DNA of 21,761 nucleotides from JASHVB01 sp035486135 (GTDB lineage Bacteria; Pseudomonadota; Alphaproteobacteria; Acetobacterales; Acetobacteraceae), in NCBI GenBank assembly GCA_035486135.1, contig DATHNI010000120.1, positions 1-21,761 of the forward strand, in the 5' to 3' direction. Both the position numbers and the translations under genes were made by a program. The notes below the pieces were generated by a model. That model saw nothing but the letters and a program-made list of their open reading frames with translations. It had not been told where the DNA came from and did no database searches. Below are positions 1 to 6,188 of this stretch, one piece after another (position 1 is the first letter of the stretch; each line of letters opens with the position of its first letter).

Positions 1-301
1 CCGGCCGGGACGTCGGCAAGTACGCGCCGAAATCACGCTCTCACCGGGCTCTCGGCTACCCTATCAGCCACGCCCAACCAGATGTTCCGGCGAAAATCGA
101 TTTTGTTGAACTGGTCGGTGGCCTGGGGTATGGCCCGGACCTGAAGCCAATCTCGGGCAGATGGGATTCGTTACTTTTGGGAAGCAAGCTGAGACGCGTT
201 CCGGTGATCATGGCGGTACCGTCCCAACTCCGCTGCTGCCGCTATAGATCGAAAACGGTGGTTCGTCGGTCCACCGAACCTGATGGTAACGGACGATCGG
301 C
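1..301. other. left-end stretch without a recognised gene
   Basis: I read all frames and found no protein I can identify. One plus-strand frame (position 3 onward) stays open until about 310 and reads plausibly, but it has no visible start and resembles no family I know. It could be the 3' part of a gene entering from the left. Part of the stretch is the out-of-frame tail of the broken Uma2 gene on the minus strand. Confidence 0.3.
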
Positions 302-849
302 CTATATGGCACCGTAGATTTCTTCCACGGTGATGACGATCCCGGGGGGGCCATCCTGATCGGTCCGTTGACGACGATCCGTGTGTCGATGCCGTCGTCA
401 GTCCGGCGGTGATGGGTAACAGTTCGGCGAGTCGGATGCACGATCAGGTAGTGAGCCACGGATGGCACGCGGAAATAGTCCGCCAACTTGCCGCCGGTAT
501 CGGTGGACGTCGTGCCAGGCGAAAGGACTTCGACGATGATCACCGGGTTCGGCGCTGCGACCGCGTCGTCGGCCTTTGGCTCGCCACAATTCACCAGGGC
601 GTCCGGTTCGTAATCACTGTCGCCGGTTTCGACCGTCGCGCCATCGGGTAATGCCTGGCAAGGCACACCGGCGACGGCCACCGCGCGGTCCAGCGCCTTG
701 TAGATTGCTCCCTTGACCCGCAGATGCGCGCCACGCTCGGGAGCCATGGCCACGATCCAGCTGTCCACGCGCTCGTAGCGGCCCTTCGTCTGGGCTTCAC
801 ACCACCGCCTGAACTCCTCGCGGGAGTAGTATCTGTCGATTGGGTTGAG
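302..849 (-). pseudogene. Uma2 family (DUF820) putative endonuclease, start lost and frameshifted
   Basis: The minus-strand reading from 849 downward has the layout of a Uma2-family protein, a PD-(D/E)XK nuclease-like fold common in many copies in GC-rich bacteria, with unclear cellular role. Visible marks are the N-terminal REEFRRWCEAQTKGRYE stretch, VAMAPERGAH, the acidic core EPDALV, and the IIVEVLSPGTTSTD motif with KLADYFRVPSV after it. Two defects are seen. First, the N-terminal homology begins at a CTC codon (847-849) directly after a TGA (856-858), with no ATG; the only in-frame alternative is GTG at 768, inside the domain. Second, near the G7 run at 344-350 the frame shifts: the remaining frame gives a nonsense tail to 208, while restoring one base gives GIVITVEEIYGAI and a stop at 302-304, the normal family ending. 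Family assignment is firm; pseudogene status is inferred from these two lesions and could partly reflect sequencing error in the homopolymer. Confidence 0.72.
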
Positions 850-1170
850 CGAGGTTCACCGGAAGCCTCCAGTTGCGGGCGATGCTATCATGGATTGGCT
901 CGCGGGGCTATTCGCTGTCGATTGGATTACCCGTGCGGGGCGTTCAGTGCGAGGGGTCTGGTATGGGTCGAACACCAGCCTCGGGCCAGTCGGCGGCATT
1001 CTGGCCGACCAATTACCCCATACACCTCGGCCTCGGCGTCGGGCGGCGGGCCGCATCCCCCGCGGTGAACCATATCTGAGCCTCCCCACGCGCCGATTTC
1101 GGGGGGCGAACATCGTGCGGGACTTCTGGAGGAAGTCTTCAAGGACGCACTTAACAAAGCTAAGGCGAAC
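850..1170. other. intergenic stretch, nothing recognised
   Basis: Open frames exist on both strands because of high GC content, but none shows a recognisable domain, a convincing start with ribosome binding site, or protein-like composition. The last 100 bases, in the frame of the downstream small ORF, read as plausible coding sequence (LLEEVFKDALNKAKANVTDA) back to a TGA at 1066-1068 but contain no ATG. Confidence 0.3.
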
Positions 1171-1560
1171 GTGACCGACGCGGTGGTGGGCCTGAACTCG
1201 CTGTTGCAGCAATACCTGCAACAGCTCCTTGCGGAGGACCTACGCCGGCACATGGAGAGGTCGGCCGGCGGTCCGGTCTATGGTCACAGTTGGAAACCCA
1301 GCGATCCCGGAACAGCAGCAGACGCGGACCCTCAGGCGAACCGGCAGGCGCGCGATAGTCTGAAGCGCGACCTTGCTGCGAACAACCCTGAGCAGACGGA
1401 GGCGGAGGCAGAGGGGCTGCTCCGCCACTATGCGCTTCTTGGTCATTTGCTGCGCCCACTCACGTTCGGACTGATTGGAGCGGCCACTCGATCTCCGGAA
1501 GACCCACATTTCTCTTGCATCCGAGAGGCCGTCCACACATGCGTAGCGCGGGGCAGCTAA
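1171..1560 (+). CDS. hypothetical protein, helical, possibly 5'-truncated
   Basis: The 129-residue product is not recognised. It is rich in Ala, Leu, Arg and Gln, with a helix-like N-terminal stretch (LNSLLQQYLQQLLAEDLRRH), a polar middle and a charged region around residues 60-85; no signal peptide or membrane span is evident. The start used is GTG at 1171, with no good Shine-Dalgarno. Coding-like sequence in the same frame continues upstream to about 1120 without an ATG, so the true start may be a rarer codon or the gene may have lost its 5' end, as the neighbouring Uma2 gene has. Its surroundings look decayed. Function unknown. Confidence 0.4.
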   Translation: MTDAVVGLNSLLQQYLQQLLAEDLRRHMERSAGGPVYGHSWKPSDPGTAADADPQANRQARDSLKRDLAANNPEQTEAEAEGLLRHYALLGHLLRPLTFGLIGAATRSPEDPHFSCIREAVHTCVARGS

Positions 1561-1657
1561 GCAATCTCGGTCACAGATACGCACTGACGACCAAGACTGC
1601 TTCGCCGCCCCCGCGCCTCGCAATGGCGCGTTGGTTCGCAGCATCAGGATTGCCATC

Positions 1658-3733
1658 GTGACGTTCCAGCAAGCACTCGCGCTGCATCGCCAAGGCTGCA
1701 TCGATGATGCGGCACGAGCCTATGAGCTGTTGCTTCAGACCGAGCCGAGACACCTCGACGCCCTGATCCATCTCGGCGCGCTTCGCCTCGGGCAGGGCCG
1801 TGCACAGGAGGCCGAGAGCCTGCTGCGTCGGGCCGTGACGGTTGCGCCCGGCTCACCCGAGGCGTTGGCCAACCTTGCGGCGGCGTTGCACGCGCAAGCG
1901 GATCACGCGGCGGCGGTGACGCTTTACCAAAGTGCTCTATCGCACAAGCCCGACATGCCGGATGCCCGCTTCGGCCTGGCGGCATGTCTGCAAGCGTGCG
2001 GCCGGCACGCGTCTGCGATCGAATGCTATGAAACCATCCTCGCCGTCCAATCGGCGCATCCCGAAGCGAATTATGGTCTGGCAACGCTGCTGGCGCGAGC
2101 AGGACGCACCGAGGAAGCGGTAGCGAGATATCGCAGCGCGCTTGCCGCCGATCCGGACTTCGCGGAGGCAAGCTATAACCTGGGCGTGTTGCTCGCACCG
2201 GGCAACGCATCATTGGAGGAAGCCATCGGCTGCTTCCGCCAGGCGCTGGATGTCGATCCTGATTATACCGAGGCACGCGCGGCGCTCGCCGTGGCGCTGG
2301 CCCGCCTCGACCGGGATGACGAGGCGATGGCGGCATTCCAGGCGGTACTCGCGGCGGAGCCTAACCACGCCGGCGCGCATAACGGCATCGGCATGCTGCT
2401 GGATCGCAGGCTGCGCCATACCGAAGCCGCCGCGCATTATGGCGCGGTACTGGCTGCCGAGCCCGGTCACGTAGACGCCATGGCGGGCATGGCCAACGCT
2501 TTGAAGAACACCGGGCGGCACGCGGAGGCCCTGGTGATGGCGCGCGAGGTCGTGGCAAAGCGGCCGAACTTTCCAGCCGCCGCCAATCTGCTCGGCTCCA
2601 TCCTGGCTGAGATGGGCGCCATGGATGAAGCCTTGGCGCAGTTCCGGCGTGCCGTCGCGCTGGCACCCGGTCGGCCCGAAGCACTCTATCATCTGGCACT
2701 CCTTTCCAAGGTGCGACCAGGCGACGGAACCATCGATGCGCTGGAGGCTGCACTGCCGCTCGTCGCGTCGTTAACCGCGCGCGAGCAATGCAGGTTGTAT
2801 TTCGCGCTGGCCAAGGCGTACGACGATGTTGGGGCACGGGTCGAAGGCTTCACCCATCTGCTGCGGGGCAACGCGATCAAGCGTTCCCTGACACCCTATG
2901 ACGAAGCAGCCGCGCTGGGCGGCATGGAGCGCATTCGCAGCGTGTTCACCGCCGCGCTGCTGGCGGCACGGCAGAGCCTGGGCGATCCGTCGGCCGTACC
3001 GGTCTTCATTGTCGGCATGCCACGTTCCGGCACCACGCTGATCGAGCAAGTTCTGGCCAGCCATGCCGAGGTGCACGGCGCCGGTGAGCGGGCCGAACTG
3101 ACACAGGCGATCACACGCCTGAACGCGGAACGCATGGGTGCGGCGGTGTTCCCGGAAGCGGTGTGGACGCTGTCCGGCGAGACGCTGCACCGGATGGGTG
3201 CGGATTATGTCGCGGCGCTGCGACCGCTTGCTCCGGGCGCGACGCGCATCGTCGACAAGATGCCGGGAAATTTCCTCTATTTGGGATTGATCCGCCTGAT
3301 CCTTCCGACTGCGCGGATTATTCACGTCCGTCGCAACCCGGTTGATACCTGTCTCTCCTGCTTCTCCAAGCTGTTCACTGGAAATCAGGCGTTCGCCTAT
3401 GACCTGCGCGAGCTGGGCCGCTACTATCGCGGCTACCAACGACTGATGGCGCACTGGCACAACGTGCTGCCGCCCGATGTCCTGTTGGAAGTCGAGTACG
3501 AGGCAGTCGTGAGCGATTTCGAGGCGCAGGCGCGACGGATCGTCGCGCATTGCGACCTGCCGTGGGACTCGGCGTGCCTGGAGTTCCACAAGAACACGCG
3601 TCCCGTACACACTGCGAGCATGGCCCAGGTGCGCCAGCCGATCTATCGGAGTTCGGTTGGACGATGGCGCCCGGACGATGCTCTGCTGCAGCCTTTGCTC
3701 GAGGCACTCGAAGCGGCCGCTAGCCAGGACTGA
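1658..3733 (+). CDS. TPR repeat sulfotransferase family protein
   Basis: A 691-residue fusion of an N-terminal tetratricopeptide array (roughly residues 1-360, about ten 34-residue units of the A-x-LG-x-x-L type) with a C-terminal sulfotransferase domain (about 445-690). The 5'-phosphosulfate loop GMPRSGTTLIEQVLASH is near residue 453 and the 3'-phosphate-binding segment IIHVRRNPVDTCLSCF near 555, so binding of PAPS is expected. In this family the TPR part is thought to present a protein or glycan acceptor; the substrate here is unknown. No signal peptide, so probably cytoplasmic or membrane-associated. I chose GTG 1658 because AGGA at 1646-1649 is well spaced and MTFQQALALHRQG matches the usual family start; TTG 1631 in the same frame is possible but weaker. 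The 3' end overlaps the convergent hydroxylase gene by 14 bp. No cysteine-rich or transport partner gene is adjacent. Confidence 0.88.
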   Translation: MTFQQALALHRQGCIDDAARAYELLLQTEPRHLDALIHLGALRLGQGRAQEAESLLRRAVTVAPGSPEALANLAAALHAQADHAAAVTLYQSALSHKPDMPDARFGLAACLQACGRHASAIECYETILAVQSAHPEANYGLATLLARAGRTEEAVARYRSALAADPDFAEASYNLGVLLAPGNASLEEAIGCFRQALDVDPDYTEARAALAVALARLDRDDEAMAAFQAVLAAEPNHAGAHNGIGMLLDRRLRHTEAAAHYGAVLAAEPGHVDAMAGMANALKNTGRHAEALVMAREVVAKRPNFPAAANLLGSILAEMGAMDEALAQFRRAVALAPGRPEALYHLALLSKVRPGDGTIDALEAALPLVASLTAREQCRLYFALAKAYDDVGARVEGFTHLLRGNAIKRSLTPYDEAAALGGMERIRSVFTAALLAARQSLGDPSAVPVFIVGMPRSGTTLIEQVLASHAEVHGAGERAELTQAITRLNAERMGAAVFPEAVWTLSGETLHRMGADYVAALRPLAPGATRIVDKMPGNFLYLGLIRLILPTARIIHVRRNPVDTCLSCFSKLFTGNQAFAYDLRELGRYYRGYQRLMAHWHNVLPPDVLLEVEYEAVVSDFEAQARRIVAHCDLPWDSACLEFHKNTRPVHTASMAQVRQPIYRSSVGRWRPDDALLQPLLEALEAAASQD

Positions 3734-4631
3734 CGTTGGCCCGCTGCGGCAGCACCTGGGGCTCAGGCGGATCGCGCAACGGGTACAGCAATTGCCCGAC
3801 CAGCGAATCGGGCAGCGCAGTATCGACTCCATAGGCAGAGGGCCACTCTTTCGGCAGATGATACGTGCCGAAGATCCGGTCCATGCATGGCAGCATCGAC
3901 GCGAAATTGCGATCCCGATACTCCGAGCGGGTGTGGTGCCAATGGTGGAAGCCGGGGGTTGCGATCAGCCATTCCAGTGGACCGAGGCGCCAGCGCACGT
4001 TGGCATGGATGAAGAAGCCCCAGACTGGGACTGCCAGCATGACGAGCATGGCAATCAGCGTGCCGCGTACGCTTTGCGGGGCGCCCAGCCCGAGCACGTA
4101 GATCGGGACCAGGCCGCACAGGCGGATGAACGCGCTGTCGATCGGGTGAGCGCGTGCGCTGATCAGGAAATAGACATGCTCTGGATCATGATGCAGAGCA
4201 TGGAAGCGCCACAGGAACGGGATCTCGTGCATCCAGCGGTGACCCCAGTAGAATCCCAGGTCGCCGACCACGAACGCGGCGAGCGCGCGCAACCATAGCG
4301 GCCAGGTGGCGATCGCGGCGTGCACGCGCCACGGCACGAAATGATAGGCAACGTAGGCGGCGAGCGACAGCGGGACCGCCAGCAGCAATTGTGGCACCAG
4401 GCCGGTGATGAAGAAGCAGACAATATCGCTGGGCAAGGACCGCCGGATGATTTTCTGCCTATGCAACGAGAACAGGCGCTCGAGCGGCAGGAAGATGGCG
4501 CAAAGGATCAACAGCCAAAGGCTCAGCCTGACGACATTCAACAGGATCGCGGGCAAGTGCAGTTGGTGCAGGTGTGCGAGCAACCGTACTGTTCCTGGGT
4601 TTGCTGGCGCGTGCTGCGCCGGCCTGGACAT
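3720..4631 (-). CDS. sterol desaturase / fatty acid hydroxylase family protein
   Basis: An integral-membrane di-iron oxygenase of 303 residues, the usual size for the family. The histidine clusters that bind the two irons are all present: HRWMH at 131-135, HALHH at 144-148, a further His near 162 and 209, and HHWHH at 229-233. Hydrophobic spans lie at about 30-50, 70-98, 108-128 and 172-208. Such enzymes hydroxylate or desaturate lipids (sterols, hopanoid-like or fatty acyl chains); the substrate cannot be read from the sequence. The ATG at 4631 is 47 bp downstream of the PEP-CTERM gene stop on the same strand, so the two may be co-transcribed, although no strong Shine-Dalgarno precedes this start (nearest AGGGG is about 15 nt away). 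Its 3' end overlaps the convergent TPR-sulfotransferase gene. Confidence 0.87.
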   Translation of the reverse strand: MSRPAQHAPANPGTVRLLAHLHQLHLPAILLNVVRLSLWLLILCAIFLPLERLFSLHRQKIIRRSLPSDIVCFFITGLVPQLLLAVPLSLAAYVAYHFVPWRVHAAIATWPLWLRALAAFVVGDLGFYWGHRWMHEIPFLWRFHALHHDPEHVYFLISARAHPIDSAFIRLCGLVPIYVLGLGAPQSVRGTLIAMLVMLAVPVWGFFIHANVRWRLGPLEWLIATPGFHHWHHTRSEYRDRNFASMLPCMDRIFGTYHLPKEWPSAYGVDTALPDSLVGQLLYPLRDPPEPQVLPQRANVSPG

Positions 4632-4678
4632 CCGCAGAGGCCAAGGCCCCTGCTCAGAGGTCGCGATTTACCGGCAAA

Positions 4679-5530
4679 TCAGCCGGAACGGGAGGTTTTC
4701 TTACGGTGGCGACGCGCAATTCCGCCCAGGCCGAGCAGGCCCACAGCCAACAGCGACAGGCTGGCCGGCTCCGGCGCTCCGAGGCCGGAGGGTGAATCGA
4801 CCCCTGCAAGGAATGCGATGGGCGGCAAATTGACAGTGCTCCCATCGTCGGCATAGGCGAGGAAGCTCAACAGATCCGTGGTGGCGTCGGCCGTCAGCGT
4901 CATGGTGACGTAATCCCAGCCGACCGTGCATTGGTAGCAGACCGTCATCAGCGGCGAGGCTTGGATGGACGCGCCAGGATCCGGATCGGAATAAGTGTCT
5001 GTCGGGCCATAGAGTGCGTTGGTGGGGCCGCCACCATCGAGAACGAGCCCAGCCGTCCCCAACGAGACGATCCACTGGTTCGTGGTGGGCGTATAGGCAT
5101 TGACATAGTTGTTGAAGCCATAGCCAGTCTGCTCGCTGGCACCTTGGTAAAAGTTCAAGGTATACTTGTCGCCGACGGTGAGGCCGGAGACGGTGTAGTT
5201 GAACCCACTCTCGTACGATGGGTTGCCGTCCGCCTCCACGTAGTTGCCGCTGTAGCTTCCGACGGGGTTGCCGTACGTGGTGAGGTATGTGTTGCTGGCA
5301 GCCTGCGCGCCCGGCAGGCTGGTTGAATCGATGAAGATGAGGCCGTTTCCGCCTGTCCAGCCCGCGGGATCGACAGTCCCGAAACTGCCCTTGGGTGGGG
5401 TGGCCGTGCTGGCGAAGTTCAGGTTCGTCAGGCTGGGAAGATACTGGTACGCCTGTGCCGAGAAGGAAACGAGCGACAGCGTGAATGCGGTGGAAATCGT
5501 GTAGAAAGATTTCTGAAAGGATGTGACCAT
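4679..5530 (-). CDS. PEP-CTERM sorting domain-containing exported protein
   Basis: A 283-residue secreted protein. It starts with a signal peptide (KSFYTISTAFTLSLVSFSAQA, cleavage expected near residue 27), followed by a Gly/Ser/Thr/Asn/Tyr-rich, probably beta-sandwich domain, and ends with the three-part sorting signal: PEP at 253-255, hydrophobic stretch LSLLAVGLLGLGG and the basic tail RRHRKK. Two cysteines (198, 201) may pair. PEP-CTERM proteins are processed by an exosortase and are typically linked to exopolysaccharide or floc matrix; no exosortase is in this window, so it must be elsewhere if the signal is used. The ATG at 5528-5530 has GGGAGG at 5540-5545, 9 nt away. A sigma-54-type promoter lies about 40 bp upstream. 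The mature domain resembles the choice-of-anchor/DUF642-like class only in general composition. Confidence 0.87.
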   Translation of the reverse strand: MVTSFQKSFYTISTAFTLSLVSFSAQAYQYLPSLTNLNFASTATPPKGSFGTVDPAGWTGGNGLIFIDSTSLPGAQAASNTYLTTYGNPVGSYSGNYVEADGNPSYESGFNYTVSGLTVGDKYTLNFYQGASEQTGYGFNNYVNAYTPTTNQWIVSLGTAGLVLDGGGPTNALYGPTDTYSDPDPGASIQASPLMTVCYQCTVGWDYVTMTLTADATTDLLSFLAYADDGSTVNLPPIAFLAGVDSPSGLGAPEPASLSLLAVGLLGLGGIARRHRKKTSRSG

Positions 5531-5567
5531 GGAATCGAACCTCCCGCGCGATTGCTAAGTTGCGTCA

Positions 5568-5583
5568 AGCATGAGCCGTGCCA
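5568..5583 (-). promoter_or_regulatory. sigma-54 (RpoN) -24/-12 promoter for the PEP-CTERM gene
   Basis: Read on the minus strand, TGGCAC (5583-5578), five bases, then ATGCT (5572-5568). With the flanking bases the -24 element is TTGGCACG, a full match to the consensus, and the -12 element ATGCT differs from TTGCW at one position. The invariant GG and GC are exactly 12 bases apart. The predicted start is about 5557, giving a leader of roughly 27 nt that contains the Shine-Dalgarno at 5540-5545. An enhancer-binding activator would be required. Confidence 0.75.
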
Positions 5584-5733
5584 AGCGCACAGGCATCGCC
5601 GCATCAACCGGTTGATCGTTCTGAACTGGGCCCGCCGGGACAAACCTGTAAAATCTTCTGACAGCAACAGCGGTAAATCATCGTTAATACATAAAATTTT
5701 GCTCACGATCATCTATAATAAGCGATGTTGCTG

Positions 5734-5759
5734 GATGCTTGCGACAATATGATGCTTGC
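5734..5759. promoter_or_regulatory. 9-bp direct repeats, candidate activator binding site
   Basis: GATGCTTGC occurs at 5734-5742 and again at 5751-5759, 17 bp start to start, within the AT-rich gap between the PEP-CTERM gene and the divergent regulator gene. The distance from the predicted sigma-54 start (about 180-200 bp) is right for an enhancer-binding-protein site. Direct repeats are also typical for OmpR-type winged-helix proteins such as the divergent regulator. Which protein binds, if any, is inference. Confidence 0.35.
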
Positions 5760-5813
5760 AAATGCCGAGGATGTGAACAACCCGCGTTAGCCTCGTTGGA
5801 ATAACCCTAGCAT

Positions 5814-6188
5814 TTGCCGAACATCAAACCGCGTCGCGCGAACACCACTCGCGCAGGTGTAAAGTTCTACGACGGGTCCGGCGGAGACCCGGACGCCACC
5901 CCGCCCACGGCGCGGTGCGGTACATTCGAGCCTCCCTTGATCGGACACGGAGCAAGACTGCGGGGCGCGCGAGGCGCGGCTGCTGGCAGAATGCTGCATC
6001 GCCTGCTGGCTTATTTCTCGAGTCTGCGAAACGATCTCGACAATGCGACGCTGTGGCTGGTCTTGCGGGTGGTGTCGCCCTACGTTCTGGGGCAAATTCT
6101 GTGCCGGCAGCGGCCTTGCGTCCGACGGAACGCGGTCCGCGCCGTTGCTCGATCACAGGACGGCGGGAGTATCCTGAAAGGCCTCAGG
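5814..6188. other. stretch upstream of the regulator, no gene recognised
   Basis: GC-rich sequence in which the frame of the downstream regulator is open from a TTG-type codon at 5814, but the translation (Arg/Gly-rich, no domain) is not protein-like compared with what follows, and a good ATG with Shine-Dalgarno exists at 6189. I treat it as untranslated leader or non-coding. A weak sigma-54-like match, TGGAAT with TAGCA (5797-5812, plus strand), has correct GG/GC spacing but several mismatches. Confidence 0.4.

Noticed and set aside
2771..3832. 353-residue minus-strand ORF opposite the TPR-sulfotransferase
   Set aside because: It is antisense to a well-supported gene, has no domain, and arises from GC-rich codon bias.
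4671..4686. CCGGC/GCCGG hairpin at the PEP-CTERM stop as a terminator
   Set aside because: Only 5 bp, no T-run, and overlapping the stop codon; read-through to the hydroxylase gene seems more likely.
5797..5812. Second sigma-54-like promoter on the plus strand (TGGAAT, TAGCA) for the divergent regulator
   Set aside because: GG/GC spacing is right, but three or more consensus positions are wrong and it lies about 365 bp before the chosen start codon; too weak to list as a promoter.
5814..6188. N-terminal extension of the STAND regulator to a 1091-residue protein
   Set aside because: The extra 125 residues have no domain, are Arg/Gly-rich, begin at a non-ATG codon, and ATG 6189 has a good ribosome binding site.
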